Shown: piece by piece, positions 1 through 7,333 of the stretch
Numbering within the stretch: position 1 is the stretch's first letter
How the letters are laid out: each line of letters starts with the position of its first letter
Assembly (NCBI GenBank): GCA_947063875.1
Contig: CAMSTY010000005.1
Location: 27,281-91,280 of the forward strand
Source of the DNA: an uncultured bacterium
GTDB taxonomy: Bacteria; Bacillota; Clostridia; Lachnospirales; Lachnospiraceae
DNA length: 64,000 bases
Direction: 5' to 3'
Notes under the pieces: generated by a model
Databases searched by the model: none
The model's input: only the letters and a program-made list of their open reading frames with translations
What the model was told of the DNA's origin: nothing
Position numbers and translations under genes: made by a program

Positions 1-596
1 CGGTCCATAGTAGAATAATAAATTCGCAGGAAGTCTTCTAAATAAGCGCCGTTATTTTCGATAAGGATTTCAAGATTATATGTATTAGCCCTCTTGACAT
101 TTTTCCTGACCTTCTGCTTAAAATCCATCCACATAGCATCAAGCGGCATTTCCAACGACCTTACTACATTATGCATTCTTGTCTCTACATCTCCATCGTA
201 ATGCTTATAATAATCGGTAAAAAGTTCAAATCTCACAAACTCACAAACATAGCGGTTTCTCATGCAATAATCTGTATACTCATTATTCAGTTTTTTCCAA
301 TCGGAAACATTTCCCCAAAATCCTCCGTAACCATATGGTGTTATAAGATCATAATATTGGCCTTCTTTAATTTTTCCGCTTAATTTCTCATCCTGCGCCA
401 CATCACGTCTTAAAACTACATTGATCGCACGATCCGCACCACTTTCATATAGCAGAAGCAATGGCATGCCATTTTTGGGTTCTTCCTTCATAAATGCTTT
501 TGAGTATCCGGAAAGATAAAAAACATCATAATCAGGGAAAGACCTTACGATTTCATCCCACGCTTTAGCATTGTCTATAGCTATTTCCCGAATCAT
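1..596 (-). CDS. FemAB/BioF2-like acyltransferase, 3' end outside window (partial)
   Basis: This ORF is missing from the supplied track because it has no stop inside the window. It opens with ATG at 596 (MIREIAIDNAKAWDEI) and stays open to base 1, about 198 codons. Pieces such as YDLITPYGYGG and the basic stretch KQKVRKNVKRA resemble the FemAB / GNAT-like proteins of polysaccharide and cell-wall loci, which transfer acyl or aminoacyl groups to sugar or peptidoglycan precursors. The ATG overlaps the last bases of the acetyltransferase gene by 4 nt, so it is translationally coupled and belongs to the same minus-strand surface-polysaccharide operon. The C-terminal catalytic half cannot be seen and no substrate can be inferred. 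Confidence 0.7.
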   Translation of the reverse strand, partial: MIREIAIDNAKAWDEIVRSFPDYDVFYLSGYSKAFMKEEPKNGMPLLLLYESGADRAINVVLRRDVAQDEKLSGKIKEGQYYDLITPYGYGGFWGNVSDWKKLNNEYTDYCMRNRYVCEFVRFELFTDYYKHYDGDVETRMHNVVRSLEMPLDAMWMDFKQKVRKNVKRANTYNLEILIENNGAYLEDFLRIYYSTMD

Positions 597-1315
597 GCTG
601 TCCTTCTACGCCCCCTTCTGCAAACATTTGCAGGAACGGTAAAGAACCGTATGTTTGTAATTATCTTATAGGAGAAATACCCCCCCCCGAATCTGGATTC
701 TGAAGCCTTATCTTTCAGCATTTTCTTAACAGGAACCCCTATATAGGTCCCTTCCTCCTCTATATCCTTTATGACTACTGCTCCGGCGCCAAGAGTGACA
801 TTGGAACAGATATTAACATTATTAGAAATGATCGCACCTGCGCCCACCCAGCTACAGCTTCCAATACATACGGTTCCAGACAAGTGCGCTCCTACCGATA
901 CATGGCAATAATCACCGACTGCACAATCGTGATCAATGGAACTGGAAGTGTTTACTATGCAGCCATTGCCAATTCTGGCTCCGGAATTGACTACAGTTCC
1001 GGCCATTACTACAGTCCCTTCGCCTATAACCGCATCCTCTGCAATCACAGCATTCGGATGAATCAAAATAGGAAAGTCTCTGCCCTGGTCTCTATTCATC
1101 AATCTCTTGCGGATATAAGCATTACCAACAGCGACAATGATTTTGCCTTGAAGACCTGCAGTCATCGTATCCGGACCCAGTACCGGATACCCGGCACATT
1201 CTTTCAATCCGGAATTGTTGTCCAGAAATACAATGTCCTCATAGCCATTCAGCTTTGCAATGTCAGCCACGACCCTCCCATGTCCGCTGGCGCCGATAAT
1301 AATAAGCCTGTTCAA
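593..1315 (-). CDS. NeuD/PglD-type sugar O- or N-acetyltransferase
   Basis: This is a left-handed beta-helix acyltransferase of the NeuD/PglD family. Such enzymes acetylate a nucleotide-sugar or sugar amine during surface glycan synthesis, using acetyl-CoA in the cytoplasm. The N-terminus carries the Rossmann-like motif IIIGASGHG that binds the sugar nucleotide. From about residue 90 onward come hexapeptide repeats (AEDAVIGEGTVV, ARIGNGCIV, VTLGAGAVV), with a candidate catalytic His in SSSIDHDC. The ORF track starts at an ATG at 1330. I prefer TTG at 1315, because a GGAGG lies 8 nt upstream of it and the TTGA overlaps the stop of the upstream sugar transferase; this gives about 240 aa. The C-terminal tail FFTVPANVCRRGRR looks extra for the family. 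Confidence 0.82.
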   Translation of the reverse strand: MNRLIIIGASGHGRVVADIAKLNGYEDIVFLDNNSGLKECAGYPVLGPDTMTAGLQGKIIVAVGNAYIRKRLMNRDQGRDFPILIHPNAVIAEDAVIGEGTVVMAGTVVNSGARIGNGCIVNTSSSIDHDCAVGDYCHVSVGAHLSGTVCIGSCSWVGAGAIISNNVNICSNVTLGAGAVVIKDIEEEGTYIGVPVKKMLKDKASESRFGGGYFSYKIITNIRFFTVPANVCRRGRRRTA

Positions 1316-1989
1316 TCTGGTGTCCTCCATTGCGCTTTTACCCCTTCTGGTGTTCCCATAAATTCCTCCATCGTTGACGACGTCTCGGAACTGATTCCTT
1401 CTCGTTTTATGACAGTTCGTATAGTATCCAGGGCAATCTTCACGTCATTGATAAAAGTAACATTCTTTGTATACCATACATCCATCGCAAACTTATCTTC
1501 CCAGGACACGCTATTTCTTCCATGTGCCTGTGCATATCCAGTTAGTCCCGGTCTCACATCATGCCTGTGATGTTGTTCTTCGTTATATCTGTCAAAGTAT
1601 CTTACCAGCAATGGTCTTGGGCCTATCAGGGACATGTCTCCTTTCAAGATGTTAAAAAACTCTGGGATTTCATCAATGCTGGTCCGGCGCAGCCATGATC
1701 CAAAAGATGTCAGTCTTACACTGTCTAGGAGAACTTCTCCCTTTTCATCCCTTTCATCTGTCATGGTTCTGAATTTATACAAACGAAAGATTCTTTCTTT
1801 GCCAGTTTTAAGGTCGATTTTCCCCAAACGATCCTGCTTGAACAATACCGGCGATCCTAGTTTTACCCTAACAAGTATTGCTATAATGACATACAGCCAA
1901 CAAAACAGTATCAGCACTAGCAAAGAGCATATGACATCAATCAGCCGTTTAAAGAAAAGAGCATATAAGCCTCTTTTTGCTTTTTCCAT
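1312..1989 (-). CDS. Undecaprenyl-phosphate sugar-1-phosphate transferase (initiating bacterial sugar transferase)
   Basis: This is a monotopic phosphoglycosyl transferase of the PglC/WcaJ-C type. It starts glycan assembly by moving a sugar phosphate from a UDP-sugar onto undecaprenyl phosphate at the inner face of the membrane. One hydrophobic segment (about residues 16-40) is followed by the family signature SPVLFKQDRLGK, then KFRTM and the catalytic DE region IDEIPEFFNILKGD with SLIGPRPL. At 225 aa it is the short form without the N-terminal four-helix domain. The ORF track extends to 2031, but GGAGA lies 9 nt before ATG 1989 (MEKAKRGLYALF), so I chose that start. It sits downstream of the DegT gene and a remnant ORF. 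Confidence 0.9.
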   Translation of the reverse strand: MEKAKRGLYALFFKRLIDVICSLLVLILFCWLYVIIAILVRVKLGSPVLFKQDRLGKIDLKTGKERIFRLYKFRTMTDERDEKGEVLLDSVRLTSFGSWLRRTSIDEIPEFFNILKGDMSLIGPRPLLVRYFDRYNEEQHHRHDVRPGLTGYAQAHGRNSVSWEDKFAMDVWYTKNVTFINDVKIALDTIRTVIKREGISSETSSTMEEFMGTPEGVKAQWRTPD

Positions 1990-2005
1990 ACAATATAATC
2001 TCCAA

Positions 2006-2323
2006 TTATTCAATGCACACCTTGATGGCATCTATTACCACATCTTGCTGCCAAAGCACCCTCTTACTGTCACTTGGAAGACACAATCCTCTGCATTGTA
2101 TGGAAACGATTGCTTCCAGGATCTCCGACAGGCTGAACTTTCCTGTTTCTTTTATATGTCAGACATCCCATTCATCCCTGACCTGTTTGCAAATAACACT
2201 CAGATCTATGATCAGACGACTGGGCCAGAACTCACTATTCTCTACATCATACGGATTCATTTTCATCGGAAAATTTGTAGCATTCAGAAATTTTGCTTCA
2301 TCCTCAATGATGTTATCCCTCAC
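2006..2323 (-). pseudogene. Remnant ORF with in-frame TGA; its tail resembles a DegT aminotransferase C-terminus
   Basis: This was read directly from the minus strand and is absent from the ORF track. A GTG at 2323 overlaps the DegT stop, and 54 codons follow before TGA at 2159-2161. The same frame then continues open for another 50 codons to TAA at 2006. The last part reads RGLCLPSDSK ... QQDVVIDAIKVCIE, closely matching the end of the intact neighbour (RGLCLPSDNK ... EEQGLVIEVVRRCFG). The preceding part (FWPSRLIIDLSVICKQVRDEW) is not recognised. The simplest reading is a recombination scar or a dead gene left in the polysaccharide operon; a short coupled peptide of 54 aa cannot be excluded. 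Confidence 0.5.
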
Positions 2324-3618
2324 CCAAAACACCGCCTCACCACCTCGATCACCAGTCCCTGCTCCTCCTCTGTCATCTTATTATCCGACGGCAGGCACAA
2401 GCCCCGGTTAAAAATATCCGCCCCAGCATCCACCGCTCCCCCTTCTTCTATATAAGCGTTGCTCCTCCCTCTCCCGTTCCCTTCCCTTGTCACGAAGGCA
2501 TGGTTCCGGTAGATCGGCTGCATGTGCATCGGCTTCCAGATCGGGCGGCCTTCCATATGGAAAGCCGCCAGCGCCCCCAGGATCTCATCCGGGCAGCTTT
2601 TCCCGGGTTCCCCGACATACAGCGCCTGCCTCTCCCCCCGGACCGTTTCACACATGGCATCCGGATCGATCAGAATACAGCTCAGCCAGTAATTGGGTCT
2701 GCTGATCCCCTCCTCATACGGATTCATCCGCAGCGGCAGTCCCTTCAGCCCCTCGCGGTACCGTTCATAAACCCTCTTCTTTGCCTTGATATGTTCCTCC
2801 AGATGCCCCCACTGCCCCCTCACCACGCCGGCGATCACATTGCTCATCCGGTAGTTGTAGCCCAGTTCCTCATGCTGGTACCAGGGGGCATCCTCCCGGG
2901 ACTGGGTGGACCATTTCCTGGCCTTGTTCGCCTCCCTTTCCCCTTCCACCAGAAGCATCCCGCCACAGCTTCCGGTGATGATCTTGTTCCCGTTAAAGCT
3001 GATAATGGAATAGTCCCCAAAGGCGCCGGTCTGCTTCCCCTGGTAGGTCGCTCCAAGGCTCTCTGCCGCATCTTCAATCAGAAGCGCCTGATGCTGCCTG
3101 CACAGGGAACGGATTCCCTCCATCTTTCCCGGCGTCCCGTACAGATGGGCCACCACTACCAGTCGGACATCCGGATACCTCTCGAATGCAATGCGCAGCG
3201 CTTCGGGATCCATGTTCCAGGTCCCGCCCTCCGTATCAATAAAGACGGCCTCCCCGCCCTCATAGGCAACTGGGTTCACCGTGGCGTCAAACGTCATGTC
3301 CGTGCAGAAGACGCGTCGGCCTTCCAGCGTCCCATGCCCGACTCTTGGCTGGCCATACAGCCTTTCCCCGGCCAGCTTGACCGCCAGATGGAGCGCCGCC
3401 GTACCGGAGGAAAGGGCAACCGCATGCCTGACGCCGATATAGTTTTCTGCCAGCCGTTCCAGTTCATTGATATTTTCTCCTACCGTGCTCATCCAGTTCG
3501 TCCGGTAAGCCTCTGTGATATACTGCAGTTCCTCCCCATGCATGGTCGGGGAGGATAGCCACAGCTTCCTCTTCAGTGGTTCGATGCCTCGAAACCTTGG
3601 GTCGTTTCTGATCTCCAT
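2320..3618 (-). CDS. DegT/DnrJ/EryC1/StrS-family PLP-dependent aminotransferase
   Basis: This enzyme transaminates a keto-sugar nucleotide to an amino-sugar, typically from glutamate, for surface polysaccharide or glycan assembly. The 432-aa protein has the family features in order: SSGTAALHLAV near residue 70 (phosphate binding), VVVAHLYGTPG, the Asp pair in LLIEDAAESLGA near 182, and the PLP lysine in SFNGNKIITGSCGG (Lys about 212). The C-terminal GLCLPSDNKMTEEE is the usual substrate-loop ending. A GGAG lies 9 nt before ATG 3618. It is the first structural gene after the LoaP terminator. A two-residue GTGA overlap leads into the remnant ORF. A 4-amino sugar would fit the adjacent NeuD/PglD enzyme (inference). 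Confidence 0.9.
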   Translation of the reverse strand: MEIRNDPRFRGIEPLKRKLWLSSPTMHGEELQYITEAYRTNWMSTVGENINELERLAENYIGVRHAVALSSGTAALHLAVKLAGERLYGQPRVGHGTLEGRRVFCTDMTFDATVNPVAYEGGEAVFIDTEGGTWNMDPEALRIAFERYPDVRLVVVAHLYGTPGKMEGIRSLCRQHQALLIEDAAESLGATYQGKQTGAFGDYSIISFNGNKIITGSCGGMLLVEGEREANKARKWSTQSREDAPWYQHEELGYNYRMSNVIAGVVRGQWGHLEEHIKAKKRVYERYREGLKGLPLRMNPYEEGISRPNYWLSCILIDPDAMCETVRGERQALYVGEPGKSCPDEILGALAAFHMEGRPIWKPMHMQPIYRNHAFVTREGNGRGRSNAYIEEGGAVDAGADIFNRGLCLPSDNKMTEEEQGLVIEVVRRCFG

Positions 3619-3699
3619 AATCGGTTCTCCTGCTAAATCTTGGAAATTTTTCTAATTAAGCTTTTCTGACAATAAACTTTTTTAATGTTTTATACATAG

Positions 3700-3722
3700 A
3701 AAAAAGGAAGGGATTCCCTTCC
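3700..3722 (-). terminator. Intrinsic terminator between loaP and the polysaccharide genes
   Basis: On the minus strand GGAAGGG-AAT-CCCTTCC is followed directly by TTTTTT. It lies 22 bp after the loaP stop and about 80 bp before the DegT start, in the middle of what must be one transcription unit unless there is another promoter. This is the expected position for a terminator that LoaP-modified polymerase reads through. Confidence 0.85.
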
Positions 3723-3744
3723 CTTCCAAACACTCTTTTACTCT

Positions 3745-4251
3745 TCATACTCTCCTTACAACCTCCAACCCCACCGCCACTTCCTGCACCCGGCCAAACA
3801 TATGCATTTCCACCAGCGCTGTCCGTTTATGCCGGTCAACCTTGCGGATCACGGTCTCCAGGCCTTCCAACGGCCCTTCCAGTATCATCACCTGATCGCC
3901 TTCCATATATCCGGTAGACATCGCCACCAGGCGTTCTTCATTGAGCAGCTGCTCCAGTACCCGCAGATCCTCGTCGATAATCGAAGTCCATTTTTCTCCT
4001 GTTCCCAGAATCTTTGTCAATTCCGGCACCTGTTTAAGTTCCATATAAAATTTTTCAATCTTTTCCGTCTCCACAAATACATATCCAGGAAACAAAAGCG
4101 CCTGGACTATATGCCAGGCGCCTGCGTACTTCTTTTTCTGTTCATATCTTGGTAAAAAGCATTCTCCAAGGCTGGAGTCTGCCACATATTGGCGGATCAT
4201 GGAAACGGTCTCCCCCTCTCTTCCAGTCCGCACCTGCATAACATACCACAT
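3745..4251 (-). CDS. loaP: LoaP, NusG-paralog transcription antiterminator
   Basis: This is a specialised NusG paralog that binds RNA polymerase and gives processive antitermination of long biosynthetic operons. The 168-aa protein has an NGN domain (about residues 1-100: MWYVMQVRTGRE, FPGYVFVET) and a KOW domain (GDQVMILEGPLEGLE at about 115-130, then IRKVDRHKRTALV). The basic loop of the KOW domain (RKVDRHKR) is where LoaP proteins contact leader RNA. The ORF track starts at 4359, but GGAGG lies 6 nt before ATG 4251 and the NGN domain starts exactly there. It sits alone at the head of the sugar cluster, followed by a terminator and preceded by a structured leader. Other names used for this family are UpxY/RfaH-like; the Firmicute context favours LoaP. 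Confidence 0.88.
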   Translation of the reverse strand: MWYVMQVRTGREGETVSMIRQYVADSSLGECFLPRYEQKKKYAGAWHIVQALLFPGYVFVETEKIEKFYMELKQVPELTKILGTGEKWTSIIDEDLRVLEQLLNEERLVAMSTGYMEGDQVMILEGPLEGLETVIRKVDRHKRTALVEMHMFGRVQEVAVGLEVVRRV

Positions 4252-4360
4252 AACGTTCCTCCAGTTTACAAACCGGGAACTGTGTCTGAAAATGGGTATG
4301 CTTCGCCATTCGCCACAAAAAAATGTCACGACAAGGCAAAACAATATAACCTCAAACACA

Positions 4361-4427
4361 GTTAAACGCGGCCACGCGACGATTTAACTTTGATTGATTT
4401 TATGATAATGCGTGCGCATCAGCGCAC
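4361..4427 (-). promoter_or_regulatory. Two-hairpin leader RNA upstream of loaP (candidate LoaP recognition element)
   Basis: Reading the minus strand from the predicted transcription start, hairpin 1 is GTGCGC-TGAT-GCGCAC (4412-4427) and starts at about +1. Hairpin 2 lies 23 nt further on and is GTTAAA-TCGT-CGCG-TGGC-CGCG-TTTAAC (4361-4388), two perfect stems with a one-sided bulge. About 110 nt then separate it from the loaP ATG. LoaP proteins are known to recognise hairpin RNA in their operon leaders; that this element is the target is inference. Confidence 0.55.
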
Positions 4428-4433
4428 TTCCTC

Positions 4434-4461
4434 ATTATATCATACATTCCCGAAAAGTAAA
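4434..4461 (-). promoter_or_regulatory. Sigma-A-type promoter of loaP
   Basis: On the minus strand TTTACT (4456-4461), a 16-nt spacer and TATAAT (4434-4439) with an extended TGA before the -10. The predicted start is near 4427, at the first base pairs of leader hairpin 1. Confidence 0.75.
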
Positions 4462-4530
4462 TAGACAAATTTTGGCCGGGGGACTTGCCGGGAAACTTGC
4501 GCCGGAAAATTTCAAACAAGAAACTTCAAA

Positions 4531-4550
4531 GGGCCGCCATATGGCCGCCC
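4531..4550 (-). terminator. GC-rich hairpin upstream of the loaP promoter
   Basis: GGGC-C-GCC-ATAT-GGC-C-GCCC hairpin with one C/C mismatch. On the minus strand it is followed by TTTGAAGTTTC, only a weak U-tract. It could end transcription coming from the hydrolase remnant. Confidence 0.35.
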
Positions 4551-4560
4551 TCACTTCCTC

Positions 4561-4776
4561 TCATTCCAGATTCTTACTCAATTCCGCAAACAAAACCCAC
4601 AGCGAACGCTCTGGCATCCGGTTATCCAATGCTGCGTTTCCCAGTGCCCTGGCACATCCCATATGGGTAGTGAAATCCTTAACAGAACCAGCAACAGAAA
4701 ACCAGACACGGACTGCCTCAAATTTCCAATTATGATTACCGCTCCGTCTAAATATACTCCTGATACAATCCAACAA
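4561..4776 (-). CDS. Small ORF of unknown function (71 codons, doubtful)
   Basis: The ORF reads MLDCIRSIFRRSG and ends PERSLWVLFAELSKNLE. I do not recognise a family. It lies 10 bp downstream of the truncated hydrolase on the same strand, so it may be the replaced tail or debris of the recombination that cut the hydrolase. No clear ribosome-binding site was seen. It may well be non-coding. Confidence 0.2.
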   Translation of the reverse strand: MLDCIRSIFRRSGNHNWKFEAVRVWFSVAGSVKDFTTHMGCARALGNAALDNRMPERSLWVLFAELSKNLE

Positions 4777-4786
4777 AACTTACTAT

Positions 4787-5317
4787 TTAATAAAACTTAC
4801 ATATTGGATTCTTGAAAAGCGAGACAGCAAAGTTTTCACAATATACCTTATAATCAGAATAGGCATTCTTCATTTGCTCACAGAATTTTTCCAGGTTATA
4901 CCCAGCCAGATTGTGAGCATTGTGTTTTTCTTCTCCATAAGGGAAAAGTGTACTGTCTAATATTCCTATTTTGGCAAGTCTATAGGAGCCAAACATCTGA
5001 TAATACATCATAGCAATGTTTCCTCCCATTGACCAGCCAAGCAGTGTTACATCATCTAATCCCAAATAATCAATCAATTCTTTCACATCTTCCGCCATTC
5101 TGGACAGATTCATGCCCTCTTCGCATTTTGTAGAATAGCCAAATCCTCTGAGATCCAAAATAATTACTCTATAATGCTTGCTTAACTCAGGAACATTTCG
5201 CTGAAAAAATTTTGAAGTACACAAAAAACCTGGAATTATAACAATAGGGGCCCCTTCACCATATACTTCAAAATATATGTTTTTGTTATCACTTGTCTTC
5301 AAAAAGCATCCTTCCAC
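4787..5317 (-). pseudogene. Alpha/beta hydrolase, C-terminally truncated
   Basis: The protein starts like a complete alpha/beta hydrolase fold enzyme: IVIIPGFLCTSKFF (oxyanion region, about 25-38), DLRGFGYS, and the nucleophile elbow GWSMGG with Ser96. It stops at 176 aa, whereas the family is usually about 260-280 aa. The catalytic Asp and His near the C-terminus are therefore absent, and the end KNPICKFY does not resemble the family. Base composition is clearly AT-richer than the flanking genes. It is divergent from a LysR gene with its own nonsense codon, suggesting an acquired LysR-hydrolase module now decaying. No substrate can be inferred. Confidence 0.65.
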
Positions 5318-5602
5318 AATTTCAACTTCCTTCCTATAAGGTCCTCTTCTTAATTCATACGAGTAATAATTCGGCCGATTTCATATTTCCTCGCTGTAGC
5401 ATCATCGTATCAAAACCCTTTTGTCCTGTATATTTACTTTAGAAAATACCATTATAAATTTTAATTAATATAGCCGATATTTTCGGCATTTTCTCCAAAA
5501 ATATGCTATACTGTCACATATATACTGTGATTTTATACTTTTTTCAATTGTAAACCAATTTTTTCTACAAAATGAAACCCCAATAGAAGGAGAAGGGATG
5601 TT

Positions 5603-6493
5603 ATGAAAATTAGTCAACTGGAATATTTCTGTGCCGTAAGCCAATACCACAGTATCACTCAGGCCGCCCAGAAGCTTTATGTAACTCAGCCAGCCATTTC
5701 TAATGCCATCCGTGAATTGGAAAAAGAATTTTCTATCAATTTATTTACGTGATCTAAAAACCATTTGATCCTTACCAATGAGGGCGAACTATTTTATCAA
5801 AAAGCCAATGTCCTCCTGCAGTTTATACGGCAGACATCCTCTCAACTCTATGATCTTGGAAAACAGATCCTTCCTGTTAAAGTTGGAATTCCGCCCCTGT
5901 TAAGTACTCTGTTCTATCCAGAGATGTTACTTGCCTTTAAAAAAGAGTATCCGAATATTCCTATAGAACTCTTTGAATATGGATCTATCCGAGCGGCTGC
6001 TTTGGTTCAGGAAGATGAGCTGGATCTGGCTCTTGTTAATATGCACTTTTATGATATTGATAAAATGAATTCCTACCGAATCCTTGCCGACCACATTGTG
6101 TTATGTGTATCGCCAGAGCATCGCTTTGCGCAGATGAAAGAAATATCTATAGAAATGCTGAAAGACGAATCTCTTATCATGTACAATACGGATTCCGTTC
6201 AGAATACTACTCTTAGTGCACTTTTTGAGAGTATTGGCATTAAACCCAATATTATCATGCATGCCAGCCAGCTTTATACCATTAAAAAGTTTATATCTGA
6301 AAATCTGGGCGGAGCCTGTCTGTATTCCTCCATACTGCCTTCTTCCCCAGGTTTTATTAAAATTCCTATTATTCCCCTTATCTCACAGGATATCGGTCTT
6401 GTCTGGAAAAAGGGGAAATATATAAACAGCGGTGTAGAAAAGTTTATTTCTTTTACCAGAAAATATGCACAACAAAGATTTCCAGCCACGTAG
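5603..6493 (+). pseudogene. LysR-family transcriptional regulator interrupted by TGA at codon 50
   Basis: ATG 5603 follows AAGGAGAAGGG and opens a normal LysR helix-turn-helix (MKISQLEYFCAVSQYHSITQ, AAQKLYVTQPAISNAIRELE). At 5750-5752 the frame reads TGA where the family has Arg in LFxRxxxxLxLTxxG; a CGA to TGA change would restore it. The frame then continues without further damage (SKNHLILTNEGELFYQKAN ...) through a full effector domain to the stop at 6493, giving the normal 297-codon length. The ORF track shows only the part from 5765. The gene is AT-rich and divergent from the truncated hydrolase. A sequencing error, a recent nonsense mutation, or restart at 5765 (which would lack the DNA-binding helix) are possible. 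Confidence 0.75.
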
Positions 6494-6646
6494 AAAAGAG
6501 TTCTCTCATGCATCCCTGCGCAAACTGCAATTTTTTGATATATGCTTTCGGAGACAAAGATAAAATGCCATCCACCTGTTCCGCCTCCCCACTAAAATGA
6601 TTATGGAAATCCCGGGCGGAATTAAGAAACATCCAACAAAAAGCAT

Positions 6647-6680
6647 AAAAAAGGACTCCTGTTTCCAGGAATCCCGTTTT
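6647..6680. terminator. Bidirectional intrinsic terminator
   Basis: Stem GGACTCCTG-TTTC-CAGGAATCC (6653-6674, one G/T pair), flanked by an A-run on the left and CGTTTTT on the right. It can end the LysR transcript on the plus strand and the membrane-protein gene on the minus strand. Confidence 0.7.
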
Positions 6681-6723
6681 TACCATCCTATCCTATTCTG
6701 TTTGTTTTGGCTGCAGGCAGAGC

Positions 6724-7296
6724 CTAATTGGGGCCGGTTCCTTTTCCCATTCCCATCTCATGTAAGCCAGCCTTCCCCAGTTCATCCCTTGTTTCCTCTC
6801 CCCCAATCTCCACTCCTGAATACACGATCTTCTCCCGTTCCACAAACCGGTGTATTGCCGGGACACACGCCACTGCTGCCAGAAAAGCAATATCTAACGC
6901 CAGCGACGTCACCGTAACCACCCACCATAGATCTCCCCAAAAATTAAAGTAAAAAAGATTCGGAAGGCTTCTCACCAGCATCCGTCCAAGTTCCATACTC
7001 CGGAAAAGCAGAAATGCCCAGGCAATTTTCCACTCCTGCTGGATACACACCAGGTAAAATCCATAACAAACCAGCAGATTCACCGGCAGCAGCAATAACA
7101 TTCCTATGGACTCCACCTCCAGAATAATACTCACCCCATGCAGGAACATACGGCTGATCAGGATCAGACCCAGCCACATCCTAAGCCGCAGTTCCATATC
7201 TACAAATCCCGGATGGAGGCGTTCCATCGCCATCTTCCTCTCCGCCAGCTGTTCCTTCGACCAAGCCTTCCTTTTTTCCTGCCGATTCTTTGCCAT
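6724..7296 (-). CDS. Membrane protein of unknown function
   Basis: 190 aa with a basic, soluble N-terminus (MAKNRQEKRKAWSKEQ) and four hydrophobic stretches: about residues 39-60, 65-84, 90-108 and 125-146 (WWVVTVTSLALDIAFLAAV). The C-terminal tail is charged and glycine-rich. No motif was recognised. GGGGAG lies 7 nt before the ATG. The gene is 37 bp downstream of the lipase-like gene on the same strand and is followed by an intrinsic terminator, so the two probably form an operon. A role at the membrane together with that hydrolase is possible, but only context supports it. Confidence 0.65.
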   Translation of the reverse strand: MAKNRQEKRKAWSKEQLAERKMAMERLHPGFVDMELRLRMWLGLILISRMFLHGVSIILEVESIGMLLLLPVNLLVCYGFYLVCIQQEWKIAWAFLLFRSMELGRMLVRSLPNLFYFNFWGDLWWVVTVTSLALDIAFLAAVACVPAIHRFVEREKIVYSGVEIGGEETRDELGKAGLHEMGMGKGTGPN

Positions 7297-7333
7297 AATG
7301 TTCTCCCCTCTTTTTCCTCATCCTGTTTCCATT

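Noticed and set aside
5465-5650. 61-codon minus-strand ORF in the hydrolase/LysR divergent region
   Set aside because: It runs antisense over the LysR start codon and is AT-rich promoter DNA.
6453-6686. 77-codon minus-strand ORF
   Set aside because: It overlaps the LysR 3' end and the bidirectional terminator, and no family was recognised.
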